Of a DNA stretch of 44,775 nt, positions 8,514 through 16,567 are shown in pieces. The stretch comes from Planctomycetota bacterium (GTDB taxonomy: Bacteria; Planctomycetota; B15-G4; JADJEK01), in assembly GCA_016213895.1 (NCBI GenBank), contig JACQZJ010000131.1, forward strand, positions 6,496 through 51,270, given 5' to 3'. The translations under genes were made by a program, and so were the position numbers. The notes under the pieces are model-generated. The model was not told the origin of the DNA. It ran no database searches and saw nothing but the letters and a program-made list of their open reading frames with translations. Position 1 is the first letter of the stretch. Each line of letters starts with the position of its first letter.

Positions 8514-9956
8514 TCAGAACTGGAAGTAGATGAAGGGCGCCTGTTCGTAGGCCATGGCCGCGAGGCAGCCGGTGACCAGGACCATGACCACTGCCTGTCC
8601 CAGGGCCGGGAGCCGGGTGAAGCGGTCGCGCGCCACGTGCACCCACGCCTTGGGGGCGAAGTGGATCACCGCGGCGAGCGCCAGCGCCCGGAGCCCCAGC
8701 GGGCTCAGGCGCCCGGCGTGCGCGCCGAAGTCCACCAGGCTGGAGAGCATGTCCAGCGTTCCCTGGATGCCGCGGTTCCCTTCGGCCACGGTGCCGTTGC
8801 GGAAGATCATGATGCACAGGCTGTGGAAGTTGAACACCCAGGCGCGGCGCCACACCCGGCCGAAGAGGCTGCGGGCCGCGCGCTCCTCGTCGGTCGGCTG
8901 GCGCATGAACACGCGCACCATCATGGGGATGCCGATGAGCACGCCCCAGACGACGTAGTTCCAGCCCGCGCCGTGCCACAGCCCGACGAGCACGAAGGTG
9001 ATGAAGAAGTTGCGGACGATCTTGGCCGTGCGGCAGCGCGTGCCCCCCAGGCTGATGAACACGTAGTCGCGGAAGAAGCTCGTCATCGAGATGTGCCAGC
9101 GCCGCCAGAACTCGGCGAGGTCCTGCGACAGGAAAGGGCGGTCGAAGTTGACCGGCAGGCGGAAGCCGAGGCAGGCGGCGGCGCCGATGGCGATGTCCGA
9201 GTAGGCCGAGAAGTCGAGGTAGAACTGGAAGAGCGTGCCCCAGACCGCCACCAGGATCTGGATCGGGCCGTAGTCGCCGGGCGCCTTGAAGACTGGATCG
9301 ACCAGGTGCAGGCCGATGGTGTCGGCGAGCGCCACCTTCTTGATCAGTCCGGCCATGATCAGGAAGACGCCGCGCCCGGCGGCGCCGTCGTCGTAGCGCG
9401 CCGGCTCGTTGAGCTGCGGCAGGAAGTCGGCGGCGCGGACGATCGGCCCGGCCACGAGCTGCGGGAAGAAGGCGACGAAGAGCGCGAACTTCAGGAGCGA
9501 GTCGACCGGCTCGAGCTGCCTGCGGTAGATGTCGAGCGTGTAGCTGAGCGTCTGGAAGGTGTAGAAGGAGATGCCGACCGGCAGGACGATGTCCCAGGGG
9601 ACGAAGGCCTCGGTGCTGCCCAGGCCGAGGGCGCGCAGCAGATCGTGGAAGCTCTCGAGGAAGAAGTTGAAGTACTTGAAGAAGCCGAGCAGGGAGAGGT
9701 TGCCCGCCAGGCTCAGACAGAGGAAGAATCGTCTCTTCGCGGCGTTCTCCGTGCGGTGGATGGCCGCGCCCACGTAGTAGTCGAGCGCCGTCGAGGCGAA
9801 GATGAGCACGATGAACTTCGGGTTCCAGCTCATGTAGAACACGCAGCTGGCCACGAAGAGCAGGGCGAAGCGCAGGCGCGCGGTGCGCGACACGGCCCAG
9901 TAGGCGAAGAACACCACCAGGAAGAAGACGATGAAGGTCGTCGAGTTGAACGACAT
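8514..9956 (-). CDS. MBOAT family O-acyltransferase (AlgI-like)
   Basis: 480 residues with many membrane helices. The family hallmarks are present: GISFYTFQTLSYTLDIYRR (about 128-146), PQLVAGPIVRA, QFYLDFSAYSDIAIG, FWRRWHISMTSFFRDYVFI (283-301) and LWHGAGWNYVVWG with the invariant His at 328. These enzymes carry acyl groups across the membrane for transfer to polysaccharide or cell-wall polymers. Length is normal for AlgI-type proteins. It is the first gene of a two-gene unit with the SGNH partner and diverges from the protease gene at 10224, across 267 bp. Confidence 0.92.
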   Translation of the reverse strand: MSFNSTTFIVFFLVVFFAYWAVSRTARLRFALLFVASCVFYMSWNPKFIVLIFASTALDYYVGAAIHRTENAAKRRFFLCLSLAGNLSLLGFFKYFNFFLESFHDLLRALGLGSTEAFVPWDIVLPVGISFYTFQTLSYTLDIYRRQLEPVDSLLKFALFVAFFPQLVAGPIVRAADFLPQLNEPARYDDGAAGRGVFLIMAGLIKKVALADTIGLHLVDPVFKAPGDYGPIQILVAVWGTLFQFYLDFSAYSDIAIGAAACLGFRLPVNFDRPFLSQDLAEFWRRWHISMTSFFRDYVFISLGGTRCRTAKIVRNFFITFVLVGLWHGAGWNYVVWGVLIGIPMMVRVFMRQPTDEERAARSLFGRVWRRAWVFNFHSLCIMIFRNGTVAEGNRGIQGTLDMLSSLVDFGAHAGRLSPLGLRALALAAVIHFAPKAWVHVARDRFTRLPALGQAVVMVLVTGCLAAMAYEQAPFIYFQF

Positions 9957-10131
9957 CTCGCTGCGGTGTTCTCCTCAGCTCTGCCGCGAGCTCTGCATCA
10001 CACCAGTTGCCCGCGCGATTTCAAAGCAGGGCCGGGCGCGCGCGCAACGGCCTTCTCGGTCCAGGGCGGGGCTGCGCGGAGTCCGGGCCGCCCCGGTTTC
10101 GACCGTGCAGCGCGGGCCCCTTGAGAAAGGC

Positions 10132-10161
10132 TTGAGCGGCGCTCCGGCCAGGCGCTAGGCT
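10132..10161 (+). promoter_or_regulatory. Candidate vegetative promoter for the Lon-like protease
   Basis: TTGAGC (10132-10137) and TAGGCT (10156-10161) are spaced by 18 bp, 63 bp before the GTG start at 10224. This is a plausible housekeeping-type promoter for a GC-rich genome. The rest of the 267-bp intergenic region (9957-10223) holds no gene that I can see and must also carry the promoter for the MBOAT operon on the other strand. Confidence 0.4.
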
Positions 10162-10223
10162 CGCGGGCGCAAGAGCCGGTCCCCCCGATCTCGCGCGCCT
10201 CCCCGACCCAGGAAGGAGAAGCC

Positions 10224-12737
10224 GTGCCCGACCAGACCAGTTCCATCGACCGCCTGCAGGTCCCGCCCGAGAAGCTGCGCTGGCGCTGCGACGAGAGCCT
10301 CTTCCCCTTCGCGACCACCGCGGAAATCGAGCCGATCCTGGGCGTGATCGGCCAAGAGGACGCGGTCGAGGCCCTGCAGTACGGCCTCGAGATCGACGCG
10401 CCCGGCCAGAACATCTTCGTGCGCGGCCTGGTCGGCACCGGGCGGCTGACGCTCGTCGACGGGCTCGTCAAGCAGATCCGGCCGCACTGCGCGATCGTGC
10501 CCGACCTCTGCTACGTGCACAACTTCGCCGATCCCGACTGCCCGCGCCTCATCGAGCTGCCGCGCGGCGGCGGCCCGCTCTTCCGCGAGCGCGTCAACGA
10601 GCTGGTGGACTACATCCGCGAGAAGCTCGCGCCCGCGCTCGCCTCGGACGCGCTGCGCGTCCAGCAGGCGGAGCTCGAGGAGAAGCTGCAGCAGGAGCTG
10701 GACGCGATCGGCAAGCCGTTCGAGGAGGAGCTGAGCACGAACGGCCTGGTGGTGGTCACGGTGCAGGCCGAGGGCGGGATGCGCCCCATCATCCTGCCGC
10801 TGGTCAAGGGGGAGCCGACCTCGCCCGAGCGGCTGGAAGAGCTTCAGCACGAGGGCCAGGTCAGCGCCGAGGAGGCGGACAAGATCCGCGAGAAGGCCAG
10901 CGACTTCACCAGGCGCTTCCAGGAGCTGGGCCAGCAGATCCAGAAGGTGCGCGAGGCGCACCGCGGGCGCGTGCGCGAGCTCTTCGCGACGCAGGCGCGC
11001 TCGGTGCTGCAGTTCACGGTGCACGACATCGAGACGGCCTTTCCCCAGGAGAGGGTCAAGGTCTTCCTCGGCGAGGTGATCGAGGACGTGATCCGCCGCC
11101 AGCTCGGCGCCCAGGAGGACGAGCCCGACGGCGAGCGCCGCTACCGCGTGAACGTGATCAGCACGCGCGGTCCGGACGATTCCTGTCCGGTCGTGATGGA
11201 GAACACGCCGACGCTCGGCAACCTGCTCGGCGCGATCGGCCGCAAGTTCCTCCCCCAGGGGCTGATCCACTCGGATCACATGATGATCACCGCCGGTTCG
11301 CTCCTGCGCGCGAACGGCGGCTACATCGTCATGGAGGCGCGCGACGTGCTGCTGGAGCCCGGGGCGTGGAAGGTGCTGATGCGCACCCTGCGCACCGGCA
11401 AGCTGGAGATCGTCCCGCACGACTCCATCTGGTTCGCGACCGGCGCGCACATCAAGCCCGACCCGATCGCCATCTCGGTCAAGGTGGTGCTGCTCGGCGA
11501 TCCCGACCTGCACTACTGGCTCGACGAGAACGACGAGGACTTCTCCAACCTGTTCAAGGTGCTGGCGGACTTCGACTCCTCGATCGAGCGCGACGCGCAG
11601 TCGCTCAAGAACTACGCCGGGGTGCTGGCGCGCATCGCGCGCGAGGAGAAGCTGCCGCCGTACACGCGCGGCGGCGTCGCCGCCCTGGCCGAGCACGGCG
11701 CGCGCATCGCGGCGCGCAGCGATCGTCTGACCACGCGCTTCGGCCGCCTGGTCGACATCGCGCGCGAGGCGGCCTTCCTGGCGCGCGGCGCCGGGCGGGC
11801 GGCGGTGGGCAGCGAGGACGTGGTGGAGGCGGTGCGCCGGAGCAAGCGCCGCGCCGACCTGCCGGCGCGCCACTTCCGCAAGGCGGTGAGCGAGGGGACG
11901 ATCCGCATCCAGACCAGAGGCGAGGTCATCGGCCAGGTGAACGGGCTGGCGGTGACCCGGTCCGGGCCTCTGACCTACGGCTTCCCGGCGCGCATCACGG
12001 CCACGATCGGCGCCGGCCACTCCGGCACCATCAGCATCGAGCGCGAGGCGCAGCTCTCGGGAGCGATCCACACCAAGGGCTTCTACATCCTCGGCGGGCT
12101 CCTGCGCCACCTGCTGCGCACCGACCATCCGCTCGCCTTCTCGGCCTCGGTCGCGTTCGAGCAGAGCTACGGCGGGATCGACGGCGATTCCGCGTCCGGG
12201 GCCGAGATCTGCTGCCTGCTGAGCGCTCTCACGGACGTGCCGCTGCGCCAGGACCTGGCCATGACCGGCGCCATCGACCAGCTCGGCCACGTGCAGGCCA
12301 TCGGCGCGGTGAGCGAGAAGATCGAGGGCTTCTACGACGCGTGCGCCAGCGGCGGCCTGACCGGCACGCAGGGCGTCATCATCCCGAAGAGCAACGTCGT
12401 CGACCTGATGCTGCGCGACGACGTGGTGCAGGCCTGCGCCGCGGGCCGCTTCCACGTGTACGCCGTCGAGACGATCCAGGAGGCGCTGGAGGTCTTCACC
12501 GGCCAGGCGGTGGGGGTCCTGGACGAGGAAGGGCTCTACGCCGAGGGGACGCTGCTCTGGGCGGCGGTGGAGAAGGCGCGGGAGTACTGGATCAAGGCGT
12601 CCGGCCGGGAGGCCGTGCTCGTGGAGGAGGAGGGGCAGGGGGAAGAGGAGGGCGAGGCGGCGGAAGAAGGGACGGAAGAGGAGGAGGCGGGAGACGAGAC
12701 GCCCGAGCCCGGCCCCGGGCCTGAGCCGGAGGTGTGA
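10224..12737 (+). CDS. Lon-related AAA ATP-dependent protease
   Basis: 837 residues, cytoplasmic. The GTG start is well placed after GGAAGGAG. The N-terminal half has an AAA module with a Walker-A-like loop GLVGTGRLT (68-76), in which Arg stands where Lys is usual; I recall this variant as common in the Lon-related branch (AAA_32-type). A long coiled-coil insertion (about 130-260) and a lid domain follow. The C-terminal protease domain carries the Ser-Lys dyad: DGDSASGAE with Ser 656, and GAVSEKIEGF with Lys 699. The last 40 residues are an unusual acidic tail (runs of Glu, ending PGPGPEPEV). It likely degrades damaged or regulatory proteins; specific substrates are unknown. It is a stand-alone gene with its own promoter. 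Confidence 0.9.
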   Translation: MPDQTSSIDRLQVPPEKLRWRCDESLFPFATTAEIEPILGVIGQEDAVEALQYGLEIDAPGQNIFVRGLVGTGRLTLVDGLVKQIRPHCAIVPDLCYVHNFADPDCPRLIELPRGGGPLFRERVNELVDYIREKLAPALASDALRVQQAELEEKLQQELDAIGKPFEEELSTNGLVVVTVQAEGGMRPIILPLVKGEPTSPERLEELQHEGQVSAEEADKIREKASDFTRRFQELGQQIQKVREAHRGRVRELFATQARSVLQFTVHDIETAFPQERVKVFLGEVIEDVIRRQLGAQEDEPDGERRYRVNVISTRGPDDSCPVVMENTPTLGNLLGAIGRKFLPQGLIHSDHMMITAGSLLRANGGYIVMEARDVLLEPGAWKVLMRTLRTGKLEIVPHDSIWFATGAHIKPDPIAISVKVVLLGDPDLHYWLDENDEDFSNLFKVLADFDSSIERDAQSLKNYAGVLARIAREEKLPPYTRGGVAALAEHGARIAARSDRLTTRFGRLVDIAREAAFLARGAGRAAVGSEDVVEAVRRSKRRADLPARHFRKAVSEGTIRIQTRGEVIGQVNGLAVTRSGPLTYGFPARITATIGAGHSGTISIEREAQLSGAIHTKGFYILGGLLRHLLRTDHPLAFSASVAFEQSYGGIDGDSASGAEICCLLSALTDVPLRQDLAMTGAIDQLGHVQAIGAVSEKIEGFYDACASGGLTGTQGVIIPKSNVVDLMLRDDVVQACAAGRFHVYAVETIQEALEVFTGQAVGVLDEEGLYAEGTLLWAAVEKAREYWIKASGREAVLVEEEGQGEEEGEAAEEGTEEEEAGDETPEPGPGPEPEV

Positions 12738-12767
12738 CAGAACGCGCCGCCGCGCGCCGCGCGCGCC

Positions 12768-13211
12768 TCAGCCCGCCGCGCGCTCGCGGTCGTAGCCGAC
12801 GATGACGAAGTAGGTTGCGCGGTCGAAGAACTGGGCCACGCGGTTGCGCAGCTCGAGCGCGTTATGCAGGTCGAGCGCGTTGTCGAGCAGGCCCTCGTTC
12901 TGGATCCTGTCCCACAGGATCTGGCGCGAGAAGATGAGCGCCAGGATCACCTCGGCGAGGGCGAAGCCCTCCCGGCGGCGCTCCCGGCCGAGGGCGGTGT
13001 ACACGGCCTCGATCTCCTGCTTCGTCGTCTCGTGGGAGATCCACTTGCCCAGGCGGTGGAACACGTCGTACGCGCGGTCGTACAGCTCCTTCTCGTCGAA
13101 GCCGCGGTAGGTGGACGTGTTGGGATCGCTGCGTACCCTCTGCAGCCACTGGCGGGTCAGCTCGTCGGCGTTCTGCTCGCTGATCTCGACGAGTTTCCGG
13201 GAGGTAGGCAT
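12768..13211 (-). CDS. Stand-alone RsbRD N-terminal-like sensor domain protein
   Basis: 147 residues, all-helical by appearance. ATG 13209-13211 is preceded by a near-perfect AAAGGAGGT 6 nt upstream, which fixes the start even though the frame stays open far upstream. The pattern (ADELTRQWLQRV, then FDEKELYDRAYDVFHRLGKWI, then FALAEVILALIFSRQILWDRI) resembles the RsbRD N-terminal domain (PF14361-type) found in stressosome RsbR-like proteins and in histidine kinases. Here no STAS or kinase domain follows, so any signalling would need a partner. It is convergent with the protease gene (30 bp between the two stops) and divergent from the fucosidase gene. Confidence 0.65.
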   Translation of the reverse strand: MPTSRKLVEISEQNADELTRQWLQRVRSDPNTSTYRGFDEKELYDRAYDVFHRLGKWISHETTKQEIEAVYTALGRERRREGFALAEVILALIFSRQILWDRIQNEGLLDNALDLHNALELRNRVAQFFDRATYFVIVGYDRERAAG

Positions 13212-13306
13212 GACTCGACCTCCTTTCATGACATCGCGGCGGCGTCGCAGCCACACACTGCAGCTTACTGCGAAGCTTCCTCGGCGCCGCCGCGAGTCGG
13301 CAGATC

Positions 13307-13324
13307 GAAGTCCGAAGTCCGAAG
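13307..13324. repeat. Short heptamer tandem repeat GAAGTCC
   Basis: Two full copies of GAAGTCC plus a partial third (GAAG) lie in the 273-bp gap between the RsbRD-like gene and the fucosidase gene. Only about two and a half copies are present, so a function cannot be argued from this window. Confidence 0.5.
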
Positions 13325-13385
13325 CTGGAAGGGCCTTCGCCCCGCTTCTGCGCTTCGCGGCCCTGCGCGGCAGATGGACCGCCGG

Positions 13386-13413
13386 TTGGACTTCCGGCTG
13401 CTGCTGACACAAT
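13386..13413 (+). promoter_or_regulatory. Weak promoter candidate upstream of fucosidase
   Basis: TTGGAC (13386-13391) and CACAAT (13408-13413) with a 16-bp spacer lie about 70 bp before the fucosidase start. An AT-rich TAATAT at 13440-13445 is an alternative -10 element, without a good -35. The rest of the 13212-13484 gap shows no gene. Confidence 0.25.
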
Positions 13414-13484
13414 GATACACCGTGCGACCGGCGCGCGCCTAATATGCCTGGAGCTCCGCGCGCCGCGGAGCCGGAGGAGCCAGC

Positions 13485-15176
13485 ATGCGCCGCCTTCTTC
13501 AGTGGTTCGTCCTCGGGGCCCTCTGCTGCGCGCCGCAGGGCGCGGCGCGTGCCGGCGATGCGCCGGACATGTCCTGGTTCGAGCAGGCGCGCTTCGGCAT
13601 GTTCGTGCACTGGGGCCCGGTCAGCCTGAAGGGCACGGAGATCGGCTGGTCGCGCGGGGAAGCGGTGCCGATCGGCGAGTACGACGTCCTCTACCGCGAG
13701 TTCCGCGCCGAGCGCTTCGACGCGGCGCAGTGGGTCGGCGTGGCGCGCGCCGCGGGCATGAAGTACCTGGTCCTCACGGCCAAGCACCACGACGGCTTCT
13801 GCCTGTGGGACTCGGCGCAAACCGACTATGACGTCATGGCCACGCCGTTCCGGCGCGACGTGCTCGCCGAGCTGGCCGCGGAGTGCGCGCGCCAGGGACT
13901 GCGCTTCGGCGTGTACTACTCGATCCTGGACTGGCGCCACCCCGACTATCCGACCGGCAGTCCGGGCGGCCGCGGCCGCAAGCCGGCCCCCGACATGGAG
14001 CGCTACGTCGCCTACGTCAAGAACCAGCTCGCCGAGATCCTGGAGCGCTGCCGGCCGGTCTCCTTGCTCTGGTTCGACGGCCAGTGGGAGGAGCCCTGGA
14101 CCGAGGCGCGTGGCGCGGACTTGTACGCCTTCCTCAAGAAGCTCGAGCCAGGCCTGATCATCAACAACCGCGTGGGCAACGGGCGCGCCGGCACGGAGGC
14201 TACGGCGCCGGGCGACTACGACACTCCCGAGCAGGTGATCGGCGCCTTCAACCGCGAGCGGCCCTGGGAATCGTGCATGACCCTCTGCCGCCAGTGGGCC
14301 TGGAAGCCGGACGACGAGATGAAGTCCCGCGCCGAGTGCCTGCGGGCGCTCGTGCTCGCCGCGGGTGGCGACGGCAACCTGCTCTTGAACGTCGGCCCCA
14401 TGCCGGACGGCCGCATCGAGGAGCGGCAGGCCGGGCGTCTCGGCGAGATGGGCGCGTGGCTTGGCCGCCACGGCGAGGCGGTGTACGGCACGCGCGGCGG
14501 CCCGTATCGGCCCGGGCCGTGGGGAGCCTCGACCTGCCGCGGCGAGCGCGTCTTCCTCTTCGTCATGCGCTGGCCGGAAGAAGGACCGCTGCTCCTGCCG
14601 CGCCTGGCGCTGGCCGTGGTGAAGGCGCGCCTGCAGGACGGCGGCGAGGCCAGCATCAAGGCGACCGAGTCCGGGCTCGAGGTCTTCGTGCCGGAGGGCG
14701 CCCGCGATCCTGTGGTCACGGTGATCGAGCTGACGCTCGCCGGGGATGCGTTCGCCGTGCCGCCGCTCGACGTGCCGCGGCCGCCGTCCGGGTCCCTGGC
14801 CTTCGGCCTGCCGGCCTTGGCATCGAACGTCTTCCGGGACATGGCGGAGTACGCGCCCGAGAAGGCGCTGGACGACGATCCGGAGACGCGCTGGGCCACG
14901 GACGCGGGCACGCACGAAGCGTGGCTCGAGGTGGACCTCGGGGAGCCGCGTCACGTCGCGCGCGCCGTGATCGAGGAGGGCGGCTGGGACCGCGTGCGGC
15001 GCTTCAAGCTGCTGGTCGATGACGGCGGCTCGTGGCGCACCGTGGCGGAAGGGGAGCGGCTCGGCGCCCGCGCCGAGTTGGCCTTTGCGCCGCTCCGCGC
15101 GCGCCGCGTGCGCCTCGAGATCCTCGAGGCCGTGGAGGGGCCGACCATCCACGAGGTGCAGCTCTTCGGAGAGTGA
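13485..15176 (+). CDS. Secreted alpha-L-fucosidase (GH29) with C-terminal F5/8-type domain
   Basis: 563 residues; start ATG after GGAGGAG. An N-terminal signal peptide (MRRLLQWFVLGALCC, cleavage near residue 23) sends it out of the cytoplasm. The GH29 barrel is clear: FGMFVHWG (37-44), KHHDGFCLWDS (100-110), YYSILDW, SLLWFDGQWEE with Asp 198 as the predicted nucleophile, then LLLNVGPMPDG. The last ~130 residues (FRDMAEYAPEKALDDDPETRW, then VARAVIEEG, ending IHEVQLFGE) match a discoidin/F5-8-C carbohydrate-binding module. It should remove terminal alpha-L-fucose from glycans outside the cell. It is a single gene, convergent with the dehydrogenase gene at 15205. Confidence 0.92.
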   Translation: MRRLLQWFVLGALCCAPQGAARAGDAPDMSWFEQARFGMFVHWGPVSLKGTEIGWSRGEAVPIGEYDVLYREFRAERFDAAQWVGVARAAGMKYLVLTAKHHDGFCLWDSAQTDYDVMATPFRRDVLAELAAECARQGLRFGVYYSILDWRHPDYPTGSPGGRGRKPAPDMERYVAYVKNQLAEILERCRPVSLLWFDGQWEEPWTEARGADLYAFLKKLEPGLIINNRVGNGRAGTEATAPGDYDTPEQVIGAFNRERPWESCMTLCRQWAWKPDDEMKSRAECLRALVLAAGGDGNLLLNVGPMPDGRIEERQAGRLGEMGAWLGRHGEAVYGTRGGPYRPGPWGASTCRGERVFLFVMRWPEEGPLLLPRLALAVVKARLQDGGEASIKATESGLEVFVPEGARDPVVTVIELTLAGDAFAVPPLDVPRPPSGSLAFGLPALASNVFRDMAEYAPEKALDDDPETRWATDAGTHEAWLEVDLGEPRHVARAVIEEGGWDRVRRFKLLVDDGGSWRTVAEGERLGARAELAFAPLRARRVRLEILEAVEGPTIHEVQLFGE

Positions 15177-15179
15177 CGG

Positions 15180-15195
15180 CGCGCCTTGCGGCGCG
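15180..15195. terminator. GC-rich hairpin between convergent genes
   Basis: CGCGCC-TTGC-GGCGCG forms a perfect 6-bp stem with a tetraloop, 4 nt after the fucosidase stop and 9 nt from the stop of the opposing dehydrogenase gene. It has no U tract, so intrinsic termination is only possible, not shown. Confidence 0.3.
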
Positions 15196-15204
15196 CGAGC
15201 AACG

Positions 15205-16518
15205 CTACTGCCCCCTGGCCCAGTCGCTTCGCGCCAGGTCGCGGATGATCGCGGCGCCGCGGTGGCCGAAGATCGGGTTCAGCTCGAAGGAGCGGCGGTC
15301 CGCGATCTCCACGGCCACGCGGTGCGGCGTGCGGCCGCTCTTCTGCGCCTCAGCGAGCACCTCGAGCGAGAGGTTGAAGACGCTGTTCTCCCACTCGTCG
15401 CCGAGGTGCCGCTCGAAGCCGGGATCGTGCTCCAGGCAGCCGGACTGCTCGTCGGCGCAGTTCACGATGCCCATGCGGTTCACCAGGAAGTCGGGCAGGT
15501 AGAGGATGCCGCGCTCCTCGAGCAGGCGGTCGTCGCGCTCCGGGTTCTCGAGCTGGTTGTTCGCCGCCCCGCAGACGACGCGCGCGGCGATCGATGGGAT
15601 GGTGGCCGGGCCGAGCACCGCGCCCGTGGCGTTGGGCGAGAGGATGTCCGCCGGCTCGGCGAAGAGCGAGCAGTCGCCGCGCTCGACGATGCGGATGTCC
15701 AGGTCGGCGCCGGGGAGCAGGTGGCGCAGCTCGTCCGCGCGCGCCGGGTCCACGTCCGAGCCGATGATCCTGGCGACGCCCTTGTCGCGCAGGAAGACGG
15801 CGAGGGGCGCTCCCACGTGGCCGATTCCCTGCAGCGCGACCGTCTTCCCCAGGAGCGTGCCCATACCGAGGTGGTGCAGGGCCGCCTCCATGCCGCGCAC
15901 CACGCCGCGCGCCGTGGGCACGGAAGGGTTGCCGCTGCCGCCGAGGTGCTCGGGGATGCACGTTGTGAAGCGCGTCCTGGAGAAGATCGCCGCCATGTCC
16001 TCGACCGAGGTGCCGACGTCCTCGGCGGTCACGTAGCAGCCGCGCAGGCTCGACATGAACTCGCCGTACTCCTCGTAGACGCGCCGCCTGAGCGCGGGAA
16101 CGCACGAGTCCGCGCCCGTGCCGCGCGCCATCACGCCCTTGCCGCCGCCCCACCAGAGGCCCGCGAGCGCGTTCTTCTGGGTCATGCCCTTGGCCAGCCT
16201 GAGGCCGTCCCGCAGGTAGTCGAGGACGGTGTCGTAGGTCCAGAAGCGCACGCCGCCGGCAGCCTGGCCGCGGCAGGTGCGATGCACGAAGGCGCCTTGC
16301 AGCGTGCCGGTCTCGGGCGCGACCTGCACGAACACTCCCTCGTGCCGATCGAAGTCGCGCCGGTCCTGCTCGAGAAGGCGCGCCAGGGGCTCGACCTCGC
16401 GCTGCGAGGCCTCGACGCGCCGCGTCTCCTCGTTCCACACCAGGAAGAAGCGCTGGATCTTCTTGTCCTTCAGGAACGCGCACAGCTCCCTGGGCGACAT
16501 CCGGGCGATATCGGTCAT
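15205..16518 (-). CDS. Glu/Leu/Phe/Val dehydrogenase family protein
   Basis: 437 residues, cytoplasmic NAD(P)-dependent amino-acid dehydrogenase. The substrate region has RLAKGMTQKNALAGLWWGGGKGVM (108-130) with Lys 110 and the catalytic Lys 127, and TAEDVGTS (164-171) with the conserved Asp. The Rossmann fold is marked by LQGIGHVG (229-236) followed by GSDVDP. Family members interconvert an amino acid and its 2-oxo acid with release of ammonia; which substrate is used cannot be told by eye. An N-terminal ~60-residue stretch precedes the usual core. It lies 49 nt downstream of a branched-chain aminotransferase-like gene on the same strand, suggesting a joint amino-acid role. Confidence 0.85.
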   Translation of the reverse strand: MTDIARMSPRELCAFLKDKKIQRFFLVWNEETRRVEASQREVEPLARLLEQDRRDFDRHEGVFVQVAPETGTLQGAFVHRTCRGQAAGGVRFWTYDTVLDYLRDGLRLAKGMTQKNALAGLWWGGGKGVMARGTGADSCVPALRRRVYEEYGEFMSSLRGCYVTAEDVGTSVEDMAAIFSRTRFTTCIPEHLGGSGNPSVPTARGVVRGMEAALHHLGMGTLLGKTVALQGIGHVGAPLAVFLRDKGVARIIGSDVDPARADELRHLLPGADLDIRIVERGDCSLFAEPADILSPNATGAVLGPATIPSIAARVVCGAANNQLENPERDDRLLEERGILYLPDFLVNRMGIVNCADEQSGCLEHDPGFERHLGDEWENSVFNLSLEVLAEAQKSGRTPHRVAVEIADRRSFELNPIFGHRGAAIIRDLARSDWARGQ

Positions 16519-16567
16519 TGCGTCCTCGTCTCGCTTGATGGTCCGGGCGCGCCGGCCCGCGGCCGCG

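Noticed and set aside
10155-12455. 766-codon minus-strand frame opposite the Lon-like protease
   Set aside because: Repetitive Asp/His/Arg/Leu composition typical of antisense GC-rich frames; the plus strand has Walker and Ser-Lys motifs.
13212-15152. Upstream extension of the RsbRD-N-like frame across the fucosidase gene
   Set aside because: A strong ribosome site and family N-terminus place the start at 13211; the extension is antisense to the fucosidase gene.
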